This document shows positions 25,310 through 34,324 of a stretch of 64,000 bases of DNA, in pieces (within the stretch, counting starts at the first letter, position 1; every line of letters begins with the position of its first letter). Below the pieces are notes generated by a model. That model was given only the letters and a program-made list of their open reading frames with translations, had not been told where the DNA came from and did no database searches. This stretch comes from Pseudomonas taiwanensis DSM 21245 (lineage in GTDB: Bacteria > Pseudomonadota > Gammaproteobacteria > Pseudomonadales > Pseudomonadaceae): NCBI RefSeq assembly GCF_000425785.1, contig NZ_AUEC01000011.1, positions 124,001 to 188,000 on the forward strand. The letters run 5' to 3'. The position numbers and the translations under genes were made by a program.

Positions 25310-26200
25310 TCAATCCGCGGACGCGGACCGGACCGTCAGAAGGCTGCACGGCGCATGGTTGAGGAGCCGTTCGGTGGTGTCGCCGATCAGCTTGGCCCAG
25401 CGCCTGGGCTGCACCACGCCGACCACCACCACGTCGATCTTCAGCGTGGCGACCAGAGACTGGATCACGCGCAGCGGCGCACCTTCGATGAAGTAGCGCT
25501 GCGCATGGACAATGCCATGGATATCGGCCAGCTCATCGAACGGTGCCTGGAGCGACTCGCGCACTTGCTCCGCCCAGGGCGCTGCAAGGTCGGGATTGGC
25601 CAGCATGGCCATGGGCAGGTCGTACGCCGACAGCAAATGGACCTGGCCGTTGCATGCGCTACCCAGTTGTCGACCTGCCTCCACCAGCGCATGGTTCAGC
25701 GCTTGCTGCGCAAGGTCCGCCTTGGCCACATCCACGGCGACCAATATGCGCGCGGGCATGGCCGGGGCCTCGGCAGGCACCAGCTGCAAAGGCACCTGAC
25801 ACGTATGCAGCAACGCACGGTCAACCGAGTACTTGTCGATCAGGCCACGTACCGGACTGGCGGAAAGCCCCTTGATCACCAAGTCAGGCGCACAACGCGC
25901 GATGCATGCCGGTAGGAGGTCACCCGCCGTGGCGGTTTCCAGCGCTTCGAAGGTGATGTGCAACCCTGTGGGCGCCTGCTCATCGAGCAATGCCTTGAGC
26001 CCGGAAGCGAAATGCGCGAATGCGGCTGACGGTTGGGCAGCTTGCCGCCCTTGATCGGGCACGCCACATTCGGCAGGCGTATGGATGCCCAGTACATGCA
26101 GCGAGGCACCTGACGCTTGAGCCAATGCCAGGGCCCGACGCAGCGCTGCATCGACCTGGACCTGGGTCATGACCAGAAGCATCCGACGGTACAGGCTCAT
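25310..26200 (-). CDS. tandem universal stress protein
   Basis: 296 residues, two UspA domains (about 1-145 and 150-296). Domain 1 starts LYRRMLLVMTQVQVDAALRR; domain 2 starts ARILVAVDVAKADLAQQALN and ends with VVVVGVVQPRRWAKLIGDTT then ERLLNHAPCSLLTV, which resembles the G-x2-G-x9-G(S/T) ATP-binding signature but is degenerate. Role: survival under growth arrest or low oxygen. It is divergent from a second UspA gene, and one perfect Anr box sits between the two starts. Confidence 0.9.
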   Translation of the reverse strand: MSLYRRMLLVMTQVQVDAALRRALALAQASGASLHVLGIHTPAECGVPDQGRQAAQPSAAFAHFASGLKALLDEQAPTGLHITFEALETATAGDLLPACIARCAPDLVIKGLSASPVRGLIDKYSVDRALLHTCQVPLQLVPAEAPAMPARILVAVDVAKADLAQQALNHALVEAGRQLGSACNGQVHLLSAYDLPMAMLANPDLAAPWAEQVRESLQAPFDELADIHGIVHAQRYFIEGAPLRVIQSLVATLKIDVVVVGVVQPRRWAKLIGDTTERLLNHAPCSLLTVRSASAD

Positions 26201-26268
26201 CAGCCACCTCCTGGCGCGAATGGGGGTGCCGCACCGCTGTCATTATCGAAGCTGGCGGTCAGCCAATC

Positions 26269-26282
26269 TTGATAAATATCAA
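26269..26282. promoter_or_regulatory. perfect Anr/Fnr box
   Basis: TTGATAAATATCAA, 10/10 to TTGAT-N4-ATCAA. Centre is 75 nt from the minus-strand UspA start (26200) and 86 nt from the plus-strand UspA start (26362), so a single symmetrical site may drive both. Confidence 0.85.
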
Positions 26283-26361
26283 GGCCATCAAGCCCCACTG
26301 CGTCACCCTTGACCTGAACCGGTGGGCCTTCATCGAGGCTGCCATCGCCGTGGAGGCCATC

Positions 26362-27258
26362 ATGAATGCTTACTCGCGACTGCTACTGATCTGCCATCCA
26401 GACCTGCACCCCTCGCCTGCCCTGACGCGTGCCCAGGCGCTGGCCAGCACGACTGGCGCCACCTTGCACCTGGTGGTGCTCAGTCAACTCCCCTCACGTC
26501 TGGCCACCCTGGACCAAGTGCTGCGCGCCAATGCCCGCAAGCAGGACGCCGAGCACCGCAAGGCTTGGCTGGCCGACCAGGTGAAGGCGCTGGGCGAACT
26601 GGGCATCAGCGCCTACGCCGAGACACTGGACGATGAAGACCCGCTCAAGGACTTGATCCGGCTGGCCCAGTTGCACCGGGTAGAGATGGTGATCAAGGAC
26701 ATCAAGCACGAAACCGCCTTGAGCCGTGCACTGCTCACGCCTTTGGACTGGCAACTGCTGCGCCGTTGCCCGATCCCGCTGCACTTGGTGGCCCAGGCGC
26801 AGACCAACTTGCCAGCGCGCATACTTGTCGCCGTCGATCTGGTCGAGCACGACCCTGTGATCGACAAGCTCAACGACCACATCCTGCAATCGGCACAGGC
26901 CCTGGCACAGCGATGCAAGGCGCAACTGCATCTGCTGCAGGCCTATGAACCCAGTGCAAGCTTCGTTGCCTATGCCGCCGCCCCCGTCGCCTGGACTGAC
27001 AAATTGGTCGAGGAAATGTCGGGTCGTGCGCGCGAGCGCATGGCAGCGTTCGGCGGCCGCTACGGCATCAAGCCAGATCATCTGCACCTGGTGAGAGGCG
27101 CTGCCCGTAACGTGGTCAGCGAATACGCCAACCAGCATGGCTTCGATGTGGTGGTGATGGGCACGCTGTACCATGAGGGGGTGAGCAAGGTGGTCGGAAG
27201 TACCACCGAGCAAACCCTGTACAAGGTTCACTCCAGCATTCTGGCGATCCACGGTTGA
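26362..27258 (+). CDS. tandem universal stress protein
   Basis: 298 residues with two UspA domains. Starts MNAYSRLLLICHPDLHPSPA; the second domain begins ARILVAVDLVEHDPVIDKLN and ends GFDVVVMGTLYHEGVSKVVG followed by STTEQTLYKVHSSILAI, a good nucleotide-binding signature (G-x2-G-like then STTE). ATG at 26362 follows TGGAGGCC; the frame upstream to 26269 overlaps the Anr box and is discarded. It is partnered with the divergent UspA gene and followed by a strong hairpin. Confidence 0.9.
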   Translation: MNAYSRLLLICHPDLHPSPALTRAQALASTTGATLHLVVLSQLPSRLATLDQVLRANARKQDAEHRKAWLADQVKALGELGISAYAETLDDEDPLKDLIRLAQLHRVEMVIKDIKHETALSRALLTPLDWQLLRRCPIPLHLVAQAQTNLPARILVAVDLVEHDPVIDKLNDHILQSAQALAQRCKAQLHLLQAYEPSASFVAYAAAPVAWTDKLVEEMSGRARERMAAFGGRYGIKPDHLHLVRGAARNVVSEYANQHGFDVVVMGTLYHEGVSKVVGSTTEQTLYKVHSSILAIHG

Positions 27259-27268
27259 ACGATCGCTC

Positions 27269-27304
27269 GCCTGGTTTCACCTCCTCCCTGGAGTGAAACC
27301 AGGC
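27269..27304. terminator. hairpin between convergent genes
   Basis: 12-bp perfect stem GCCTGGTTTCAC (27269-27280) with GTGAAACCAGGC (27293-27304), 12-nt loop. Located between the UspA stop (27258) and the stop of the minus-strand BCAM0308-like gene (27314); no T-tract. Confidence 0.6.
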
Positions 27305-27313
27305 CAGGCGACC

Positions 27314-27805
27314 TCAGTCTCGATGCCAATCGACACTCAAGTACACATCGCTGTCGCTATAGCGGTAGCTGCACGCGCCATCGTAGGCGGCCTTCAGTTC
27401 ATGACCAATGCGGTTGGCCAGGTGCGTGCCAGTGGTGGTTGCCACCAGTTGGCCCTGCTGGTAGTCGATCGCGATCAAGCGCTCAAGAACATGCGTCTGC
27501 CTTTCCTGTTGCTCCACGTTGTGCATGAGTTTGCGAATCTCCTCTTCATGCGCTGCCAGAAAACGGCCCGACACCCGCACTTGTCCGGCAGCGGCACGGT
27601 CTTCGATGCGCCGGCATGCCGGGCAGACGATCGACTCAACCGGCCCAGGCCCCTTCGCCCCATGGGCGTGCCACTCGCCTCCATGGTAGGCAGCGCCACA
27701 TTGCGGACAACGCGCACTGCCAGCAGGACGATGCGCCGTGGCATAGGGGTCGAACGGATGCGGCTTGAACAGTTTGTCCTTGTGGCTTTTCTGGTATTTG
27801 TCCAT
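27314..27805 (-). CDS. BCAM0308-like zinc-ribbon protein
   Basis: 163 residues. An N-terminal basic segment (MDKYQKSHKDKLFKPHPFDP) is followed by CPQCGAAYHGGEW and VCPACRRIEDRAAAGQV, a two-CxxC zinc ribbon, and a helical/beta C-terminal region. This matches a family named after Burkholderia BCAM0308, which is low-oxygen-induced there as I recall. Function unknown; the ribbon suggests nucleic-acid or ribosome binding. ATG at 27805 has GGAGAGT upstream. It shares an intergenic Anr-like box with the PRPP synthetase gene. Confidence 0.8.
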   Translation of the reverse strand: MDKYQKSHKDKLFKPHPFDPYATAHRPAGSARCPQCGAAYHGGEWHAHGAKGPGPVESIVCPACRRIEDRAAAGQVRVSGRFLAAHEEEIRKLMHNVEQQERQTHVLERLIAIDYQQGQLVATTTGTHLANRIGHELKAAYDGACSYRYSDSDVYLSVDWHRD

Positions 27806-27891
27806 TGGCGTACTCTCCGTGCAGGGTGTAGGGGGCGCAGGCCATTGCATGCTCTGACATGCCCAGTGTCCGCCCGCTGGCTATGCTCGAC

Positions 27892-27905
27892 TTGATAATC
27901 GTCAA
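27892..27905. promoter_or_regulatory. Anr/Fnr-like box (9/10)
   Basis: TTGAT-AATC-GTCAA. Centre is 63 nt upstream of the PRPP synthetase ATG (27961) and 93 nt upstream of the BCAM0308-like ATG (27805). Confidence 0.7.
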
Positions 27906-27960
27906 ACCGCGCAGTGGCATGCCGCTTATGTTGCTGTGAACGACCTCTGGAGCGCAGGGC

Positions 27961-28920
27961 ATGAATGACACACCACCGTTACTGTTCGCCTTGCAACGCA
28001 GCCAGGCCTATGGTCATGCCGTGGCGCAACGATTGGGCTGGAAGCTGTCTGCGCATGAAGAGCGCGACTACGAGGATGGAGAACACAAATGCTGGCCTGC
28101 CGAGTCGGTCGACGGTCGATCGGTCATCGTCTTCCATTCGCTCTTTGGTGACGCGCACCACAGCGCGCACGACAAGCTGTGCCGCTTGCTGTTCTTCTGT
28201 GGTGCGCTCAAGGACGCCGGTGCCCGCCAGGTGACAGCCGTCACGCCTTACCTGTGTTATGGCCGCAAGGACCGCAAGGTGGAGTTTCAGGACGCGACCA
28301 TTACCCGCCATGTAGCCCGGCTGATGGAAAGCTGCGGCATCGACCGCGTGGTCGCGCTGGACGTACACAACCCCAGCGCCTTCGACAACGCCTACCGAAT
28401 CCCGAGCTGGAACCTGCAATGCACCCAGCTATTCGCCCAACACCTGGCCCCGCTGCTCGGAGAAGAGGCTGTCACGGTCGTCTCGCCGGATATCGGTGGT
28501 ATCAAACGCGCCGAGCAGTTTCGCCAGGTCCTGGCGGACCTGCTGGCGCGCCCGGTTTCGGTGGCCATGATGGAAAAGCATCGCCAGCCGACGGGCCTGA
28601 GCGGCGAACATCTGGTTGGCAATGTGGCAGGCAGCACCGTCATCGTGTTCGACGACCTGATCAGCACGGGGCAGACGCTGCTCCGCGCTGCCCACGCCTG
28701 CCGGCAGGCCGGCGCCACCCGCATACTGGCCGCAGCCACCCATGGCCTGTTCACCACAGGTGGCGAGCTGTTCGACAGCTGTGCGTTCGAACGAGTACTG
28801 GTGACCGACAGCATCTCGCCCTTTCGCCTACCCGTGCGATGTCTGGAACAGCTGGATATCGTCGATACCAGCGCCCTGGTTGCCGAGTTGCTTGCCTGCC
28901 GCCGGGGCTTGGACGCATGA
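27961..28920 (+). CDS. ribose-phosphate pyrophosphokinase paralog
   Basis: 319-residue PRPP synthetase-type protein. Two PRTase-like domains; VTAVTPYLCYGRKDRKVEFQ, VVALDVHNPSAFDNAYRIPS and the PRPP loop VIVFDDLISTGQTLLRAAHA are present. The house-keeping Pseudomonas Prs differs (it lacks this MNDTPPLLFALQRSQ start), so this is a second copy resembling archaeal-type and stress-linked Prs. It would make PRPP from ribose 5-phosphate and ATP for the two PRTases of this island. Convergent with a UspA gene 15 nt away. Confidence 0.86.
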   Translation: MNDTPPLLFALQRSQAYGHAVAQRLGWKLSAHEERDYEDGEHKCWPAESVDGRSVIVFHSLFGDAHHSAHDKLCRLLFFCGALKDAGARQVTAVTPYLCYGRKDRKVEFQDATITRHVARLMESCGIDRVVALDVHNPSAFDNAYRIPSWNLQCTQLFAQHLAPLLGEEAVTVVSPDIGGIKRAEQFRQVLADLLARPVSVAMMEKHRQPTGLSGEHLVGNVAGSTVIVFDDLISTGQTLLRAAHACRQAGATRILAAATHGLFTTGGELFDSCAFERVLVTDSISPFRLPVRCLEQLDIVDTSALVAELLACRRGLDA

Positions 28921-28935
28921 CTCCGGCGCCGGGCC

Positions 28936-29826
28936 TTACACCGCCAGGATATTGCAGGGAATCTGGTACAACACATGCTCCGTGGTGCTGCCGAACAGTC
29001 GGTCCAGTCCCCGGGCGAGCGGCCTGCCCATGACGATCACGTCCACCGGATGGGTTTCGACGTATTCGCTCAGCACCGCGACCGGGCGGCCCAGTATGAA
29101 GTGCCTGCGCTCGGCCGGAGCGCCATAGCGGTCAGCCACCGCCTTGAAATCCTCCTCCAGTGCCTGGCGCAGGGACTCGCCGACGTCGCCAATGGCCCAG
29201 GCGCCATATCCCATGTCGCCCATGTAGGCCATGGTCAGGTCGCACGCGAACAGCAGGTCCAGTTGCGCGCCGGTCTGCAACGCGAGCGCATTGGCCTGCT
29301 GGACGATGCTGTCATTGCGCGCCTGGCCCTCGGGCGATGGATCGGCCACGTCTACCGCCGCGACGATCTGGCGAGGCAAGGCCGGTCTGGCTGCGCCCAA
29401 TAGGTAGACCGGGATCGGGCAATGCCGCAGCAACTGCCAGTCCAATGGGGTAAAGAAGGCCCGCTTGAGCACCGGTTCGCGCTCGACCTGCTTGAGCAGT
29501 ACATCCGGCTGCATCTCCAGGGCATGTTCGAGAATATCCGCCTGCAGATCGCTGCTCCAGGCGACTTCCGTCGTCACTTGCACACCCGATGCCCGCAGCA
29601 CCTGGGCCTGCGCTTCGAGCTGCGCCTGCTGGGATTGCAGGTAAGCCTGCCGCTCGCTCTGATGGTCACCTGTCTCCAGGAACCTGAGCTTGTCCAGCGA
29701 TTCCAGCAAACCCACGATGTGCAGGCTGGCCGAACTTGACCTGGCCAGGGCGGCCGCCTGTTCCAAGGCACAGGACTGGCGCAATGCAGGGCGCAGGATC
29801 AGCAACAGGCGTTGATAGTGGCTCAT
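28936..29826 (-). CDS. tandem universal stress protein
   Basis: 296 residues, two UspA domains: MSHYQRLLLILRPALRQSCA and, from about residue 150, RQIVAAVDVADPSPEGQARN; ends with DVIVMGRPLARGLDRLFGST then TEHVLYQIPCNILAV. It is encoded 28 nt after the groEL-type stop on the same strand, so both probably share the Anr-box promoter at 31546. The GxxxG-like ATP signature is present in modified form. Confidence 0.9.
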   Translation of the reverse strand: MSHYQRLLLILRPALRQSCALEQAAALARSSSASLHIVGLLESLDKLRFLETGDHQSERQAYLQSQQAQLEAQAQVLRASGVQVTTEVAWSSDLQADILEHALEMQPDVLLKQVEREPVLKRAFFTPLDWQLLRHCPIPVYLLGAARPALPRQIVAAVDVADPSPEGQARNDSIVQQANALALQTGAQLDLLFACDLTMAYMGDMGYGAWAIGDVGESLRQALEEDFKAVADRYGAPAERRHFILGRPVAVLSEYVETHPVDVIVMGRPLARGLDRLFGSTTEHVLYQIPCNILAV

Positions 29827-29854
29827 GGTAGCCTCCGACGATCGGTTCGCCTGA

Positions 29855-31474
29855 TCACTCAGGCAATGGGGGTTGCATCAAAGGTGCTGTCTTTTCCGGG
29901 ATATCGGTCATGGTTGCCTCGGTCAGCAGCAGGATGCTGGCGACTGAGACTGCGTTCTCGAGGGCGATGCGTACCACTTTGGTGGGGTCGATGATGCCGG
30001 CCTCGTACAGGTCGACGTAGGTGTTGGCCGCCGCGTCGAACCCGATGCTGCCCGTTTCGGCGAGCATGCGTGCCACCACCACGCCCGCGTCCACCGCGGA
30101 ATTTTCGGCAATCATCCGCGCTGGGGCCTCCAGCGCACGGCGCAGTATCTGCAAACCGGTGCGTATATCACCTTCGCTGCCCGCCTCTTCAGCGAGCAAC
30201 GCAGGCACCGCCTTGAGCAAAGCCAGGCCACCGCCAGGCACCATGCCTTCGGCGATGGCCGCGCGGGTGGCGGCCAGGGCATCATCCAACGCGTCCTTGC
30301 GCGCTTTCATCTCCGCTTCGGACGGTGCCCCGACGCGGATCACTGCCACACCGCCCGCAAGCCTGGCCAGGCGTTCATGCAGTTTTTCCCGGTCGTAATC
30401 GCTGGTGCTGGCCTCGATCTGGGCGCGGATCTGCGCAACGCGGGTAGCCACCGCTTGCTGGGTGCCCTTGCCACCGATCAACGCCGTACTGTCTTTCAAC
30501 ACCACCGCACGGTGCACCTGGCCGAGCTGGGACAACTGCAACTGATCGAGATTGATGCCAAGCTCCGCCGACACCAGGGTCGCCCCCGTGAGCACCGCGA
30601 TGTCCTGGAGCATTTCCTTGCGCCGGTCGCCATACCCAGGAGCCTTCACGGCCACCGCTCGCAGCACGCCGCGGATCTGGTTGACCACCAGCGTGGTCAA
30701 GGCCTCGCCGTCGATGTCTTCGGCGATCACCACCAGCGGCTGACCGCTTTTCGCCACTTGTTCCAGCAGGGGCAGCAGATCGTTGAGTGCGCCGATCTTG
30801 TGATCGCACAGCAAGACACAAGCATCGGTCAGCTCGACCTGCATCTTCTCGGTGTCGGTGACGAAGTAAGGCGACACATAGCCCCGGTCGAAGCGCATGC
30901 CATCCATGATTTCGACCACGGTTTCGGTGGTCTTGGATTCCTCCACGCTGACCACGCCTTCCACGCCGACCTTCTCCAGGGCATCCGCGACCAACTGGCC
31001 AATCAACGGGTCGTTGTGCGCCGATAACGTCGCCACCTGGGCTTTTTCCTTGGCAGTGCTGACCTGGCGTGACTGCGCCAGCAGCGATGTCATGACCAAC
31101 GCCAGCCCTCTGTCCAGGCCTCGCTTGAGGTCGATGGCGCTGGCCCCGGCCACCACGTTGCGCACGCCGTCGGCCAGGATCGCGTGGGCGAGCACTGTCG
31201 CGGTACTGGTGCCATCCCCCACCGCTTCACCGGTGCGTTCGGCCGCCTGGCGCAGCATCTGGGCGCCAAGATTTTCCTCCGGGTCCTGCAGATCGACCCG
31301 TTTGGCGATGGTGACTCCATCGTTGCAGACGGTCGGTTTACCCCAACTGCTCTGCATCAGCACCGATTTCGATTTGGGCCCTAGCGTTACGCGCACGGCA
31401 TCGGCGAGCTGGGTGGCGCCACTGAGAATTTTCTCCCGCGCTGCAGAGCGGAACAGCATTTTGCTGTGGGGCAT
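29855..31474 (-). CDS. groEL: GroEL/Hsp60 chaperonin paralog
   Basis: 539-residue chaperonin. ATP-site motifs LADAVRVTLGPKSKSVLMQ, NDGVTIAKRVDL and VGDGTSTATVLAHAI; apical and equatorial domains of standard length. Two departures: no groES precedes it, and the C-terminus ends TDIPEKTAPLMQPPLPE rather than a Gly-Gly-Met tail. The N-terminus (MPHSKMLFRSAAREKILSG) also differs from housekeeping GroEL. It may use the chromosomal GroES or serve special clients at low oxygen: a perfect Anr box lies 78 nt upstream, and a UspA gene is co-transcribed. Confidence 0.92.
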   Translation of the reverse strand: MPHSKMLFRSAAREKILSGATQLADAVRVTLGPKSKSVLMQSSWGKPTVCNDGVTIAKRVDLQDPEENLGAQMLRQAAERTGEAVGDGTSTATVLAHAILADGVRNVVAGASAIDLKRGLDRGLALVMTSLLAQSRQVSTAKEKAQVATLSAHNDPLIGQLVADALEKVGVEGVVSVEESKTTETVVEIMDGMRFDRGYVSPYFVTDTEKMQVELTDACVLLCDHKIGALNDLLPLLEQVAKSGQPLVVIAEDIDGEALTTLVVNQIRGVLRAVAVKAPGYGDRRKEMLQDIAVLTGATLVSAELGINLDQLQLSQLGQVHRAVVLKDSTALIGGKGTQQAVATRVAQIRAQIEASTSDYDREKLHERLARLAGGVAVIRVGAPSEAEMKARKDALDDALAATRAAIAEGMVPGGGLALLKAVPALLAEEAGSEGDIRTGLQILRRALEAPARMIAENSAVDAGVVVARMLAETGSIGFDAAANTYVDLYEAGIIDPTKVVRIALENAVSVASILLLTEATMTDIPEKTAPLMQPPLPE

Positions 31475-31545
31475 GGTATTGCCTCCCGTGTAGGCCAGGG
31501 CATGAAACAGCTGCTGCCAGCATCCCGCTCCACCACATTGGGTGC

Positions 31546-31559
31546 TTGATTTTTATCAA
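31546..31559. promoter_or_regulatory. perfect Anr/Fnr box
   Basis: TTGAT-TTTT-ATCAA, 10/10. Centre 78 nt upstream of the groEL-type ATG (31474). Confidence 0.85.
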
Positions 31560-31584
31560 CCCTACAAGGCGCTGAACGCTGCGC

Positions 31585-33867
31585 TCAGCGTTGATCCAGG
31601 TACCGGTAAAGGGCCTCTTCCTGGTCGAAGTGCAACTTTGCCAAGGTGTCCAGGCGTATCAGCTGGTGCTGGATGTCATCTGCGCTCGGGCTCGCTGCCG
31701 CCTGACTGAAATCGTGGTTCATGCAGGACAGAAGATGGATGAGGCGGAAAATTTCCCGGTGGGTATGGCTCATCGCCGACAACGGGTCTTCGCCGGGCAT
31801 GAAGCGGCTCAGCAGCGGGTACAGACGACGCTCGTCATCGCGCTCGTGGCGCTCCAGAAGGTCATGCAGCCCGGTGACCAGCCTGCCGAGGTCAGCCCGC
31901 GCCTGCTCGATGGGACGCTTGGCGAAGTCGCAGGCCATCTGGCTCAGTTCCGTCAGCAACCCGTCGAGTTGCCGATGCTCGTCCTGCAACCGATCCAGGT
32001 CCTCGACGGCAAGCCCGCTGCGTTGCCTGGCCGTCAAGGGGCCTAGCGCACGCAAGGCGTTGACGATGATCAACAGGTCGATACCTTCCTGCAACACCGC
32101 CCCCAGCAATGCCGGCAGGTAGCCGGCGGCTGCAACCACCATCGCCAGCAACGACAGGCTCATCCCCACCCATACTCCCTGCCGGGCGATGTACACGGCA
32201 TGCCGGGCGATATCCAGGGCCTCGACCAAGCGATCGAGCCGATCGACCAGCAACACCACACCGGCCGCCTGGGCGGAGGCCGTCACGCCAGAAGCCCCCA
32301 TGGCAACCCCGACATCGGCCGCCGCCAATGCCGGTGCGTCGTTGATGCCGTCGCCGACCATCAGCGAGGGGGCCGTACGGCAGCCCTCCTGCACCAGGCG
32401 AATTTTGTCTTCTGGCGAGAGCCCTGAGCGAAGCTCGTCGATACCCGCCGCCAGCGCGACCATTTCCGCGGTTTCCGGGCGGTCACCGGTGAGCATGACC
32501 ACCTTGTCGATCCCTCGCGCCCGCAGGCGTCGCAGTGTCTGGGGGGTTTCCCGGCGCAGGTCATCGGCCAGCCGCAGTACCGCTTTCAACTCACCGTCAA
32601 CCGCCACGAAACTGCCGCTGTTGGCCAGGTAGTCCAGTTGCTGCAAACGCTCCTGTGCCCAGTGCCCATCGTCCTTCTCCTGCTGCACATAGGCCAGGGC
32701 ACCCAAGCGTACAGCCTTGCCGTGCACAACCCCGGCGAGCCCCTGGCCGGGGCTTTCCTCCACCTGCTGGGCGGCGGTCAGCGTCACGTTGCGCAATCGG
32801 GCAGCATGAACAATGGCCTGGGCAATCGGATGGGTCGATGACTGGGCCAACGAAGCGGCCAGCTGCAGCATCTGCAAGGGCGCGCCCTGCCCCCTCACCT
32901 CGATCGACTGCAACTGGGCATGGCCACTGGTCAAGGTCCCGGTCTTGTCGAGGAACACCTGGCGCACGCCGGCGAGGGCTTCGAGCACCTCGCCGTCACG
33001 CACCAGTATGTTGCGCCGTGCAGCCCTCGAAATGCCTGAAATGATGGCAATCGGCACAGCCAGTATCAGCGGGCAAGGCGTGGCGACCACCAGCACGGCG
33101 AGCACCCGCTGCACATCGCCACTGGCCCACCACGCCAGCGCAGCCATCAGCAATGTCAACGGGATCAGCGCCAGTGCGTAGCGGTCGGCCAGGCGCACGA
33201 ACGGTGCCCGTGACTGACGTGCCGCTTCGGCCAGTCGCACGATGCCCGCGTAAGTGCTTTGCGCTGCGGTACGGGTGGCCAGCAAGAGCAGCGGCGCGCC
33301 TGTGTTGGTCACGCCGCTGGCCACCGGCTCACCGGCATGGCGGGTGACGGGCAACGATTCGCCGGTCAGCGCAGCTTCGTCCAGAGTCGCCTGCTCAGAC
33401 TGCAAGTACCCGTCCACTGGCACGATTTCGCCCAGGCGCACCAGGACGCGGTGGCCAGCGCGGACTGCGTCGACCGGCACCTCACGCAAGCCCTCCTGCT
33501 CCTGAATCCAGGCCCGCTGTGGCGCCCGGTCGATCAGTGCGCGCAATTCGCGCTCGGCGTGACGCAGGCTGAGCGTCTCCAAGGCACGCCCCGTGGCCAG
33601 CATCAGCGCAACCACGGCGCCCACCAGCATTTGCTCCAGGGCCAGGGCCGCGCCAATCGACATCAGTGCGATCAGGTCGATGCCCGCCTCACGCCTGGCC
33701 AGGCGCTGGACCATTTCCACCGCCAGCACCACTGCCATGAGCGCGCTGCCGCCGGCCCAGATCAACGCCGCCCAAACCGGCTGTTGCGCGGCATAGACCA
33801 GCCCGCCCAACAGCAGGGACAGGACGCAGACCAGCAACAGGCTTGGGTCCAGCCATCGACGTGACAT
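31585..33867 (-). CDS. P1B-type metal ATPase with C-terminal hemerythrin domain
   Basis: 760 residues. No N-terminal CxxC metal-binding domain: the ATG at 33867 (MSRRWLDPSLLLVCVLSLLL) leads directly into helices. P-type core: ESL-type TGES actuator motif (LDEAALTGESLPV), TPCPLILAVPIA metal-site helix at about 260, FLDKTGTLTSG phosphorylation site at about 305, SSTHPIAQAI, and VGDGINDAPALAAADVGVAM. Residues about 615-760 form a hemerythrin/HHE helical bundle (DEHRQLDGLLTELS, LLERHERDDERRLYPLL, HTHREIFRLIHLL, LHFDQEEALYRYL) expected to bind non-haem di-iron. So metal export coupled to iron or oxygen sensing is likely; the transported metal is unknown. 5 nt after the lipoprotein stop. Confidence 0.9.
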   Translation of the reverse strand: MSRRWLDPSLLLVCVLSLLLGGLVYAAQQPVWAALIWAGGSALMAVVLAVEMVQRLARREAGIDLIALMSIGAALALEQMLVGAVVALMLATGRALETLSLRHAERELRALIDRAPQRAWIQEQEGLREVPVDAVRAGHRVLVRLGEIVPVDGYLQSEQATLDEAALTGESLPVTRHAGEPVASGVTNTGAPLLLLATRTAAQSTYAGIVRLAEAARQSRAPFVRLADRYALALIPLTLLMAALAWWASGDVQRVLAVLVVATPCPLILAVPIAIISGISRAARRNILVRDGEVLEALAGVRQVFLDKTGTLTSGHAQLQSIEVRGQGAPLQMLQLAASLAQSSTHPIAQAIVHAARLRNVTLTAAQQVEESPGQGLAGVVHGKAVRLGALAYVQQEKDDGHWAQERLQQLDYLANSGSFVAVDGELKAVLRLADDLRRETPQTLRRLRARGIDKVVMLTGDRPETAEMVALAAGIDELRSGLSPEDKIRLVQEGCRTAPSLMVGDGINDAPALAAADVGVAMGASGVTASAQAAGVVLLVDRLDRLVEALDIARHAVYIARQGVWVGMSLSLLAMVVAAAGYLPALLGAVLQEGIDLLIIVNALRALGPLTARQRSGLAVEDLDRLQDEHRQLDGLLTELSQMACDFAKRPIEQARADLGRLVTGLHDLLERHERDDERRLYPLLSRFMPGEDPLSAMSHTHREIFRLIHLLSCMNHDFSQAAASPSADDIQHQLIRLDTLAKLHFDQEEALYRYLDQR

Positions 33868-33872
33868 GGCCG

Positions 33873-34127
33873 TTACTTGCGTTTGGCCTGCTGGAGCAAC
33901 TGCTGGACCTGTTCCTGGGCCTGTGTCGCTCTGCGCAACGCCTCGTTGGCGGTCTGCTCGACCATATCGATGCGGTAGCACACCTGGTCGGCCCGCAAGC
34001 GCGCGGTCGCCGCGTTGTTCTCGGCCGACTCCAGCCGTGCGTCGTATTGCTCAGCGTGCCATGGCGTGCATCCCGAAACCAATACCAGAAGCAGGCTGGA
34101 CAAGCCGGCAAGCAGATAGCGTTGCAT
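33873..34127 (-). CDS. OprI/Lpp-like small lipoprotein
   Basis: 84 residues: signal MQRYLLAGLSSLLLVLVSGC (lipobox VSGC), then a heptad-rich helix with Ala/Gln/Arg (DARLESAENNAATARLRADQ, NEALRRATQAQEQVQQLLQQ) like the alanine-zipper OprI/Lpp family. It ends QAKRK, the C-terminal Lys characteristic of peptidoglycan attachment. A Cys (VCYRID) in the helix is unusual. ATG at 34127 chosen for the signal length. It leads the operon with the ATPase, behind an Anr-like box. Confidence 0.82.
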   Translation of the reverse strand: MQRYLLAGLSSLLLVLVSGCTPWHAEQYDARLESAENNAATARLRADQVCYRIDMVEQTANEALRRATQAQEQVQQLLQQAKRK

Positions 34128-34187
34128 GGTGGTGCCCTCGCGCATGCTCAAGACACCCCTAGTATCGGCACCGGCACTCACCGCAGC

Positions 34188-34201
34188 CTGACATTTATCA
34201 A
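34188..34201. promoter_or_regulatory. Anr/Fnr-like box (8/10)
   Basis: CTGAC-ATTT-ATCAA, one perfect half-site. Centre 67 nt upstream of the lipoprotein-ATPase operon start (34127). Confidence 0.55.
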
Positions 34202-34231
34202 TCTCGCCAGGCGTACGGTAGCGCGCCGGTT

Positions 34232-34245
34232 TTGACCTTTGTCAA
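34232..34245. promoter_or_regulatory. Anr/Fnr-like box (8/10, symmetrical)
   Basis: TTGAC-CTTT-GTCAA, a perfect palindrome in its outer five bases with C/G in place of T/A. Centre 86 nt upstream of the BON-domain gene (34325). Confidence 0.6.
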
Positions 34246-34324
34246 TCGCGTGGTACCGCTGGAGGGTAGAAACATGGGCTGAGGGCATCTCGGCCCACCT
34301 TTCCAATGGATAGCGGAGACCATC

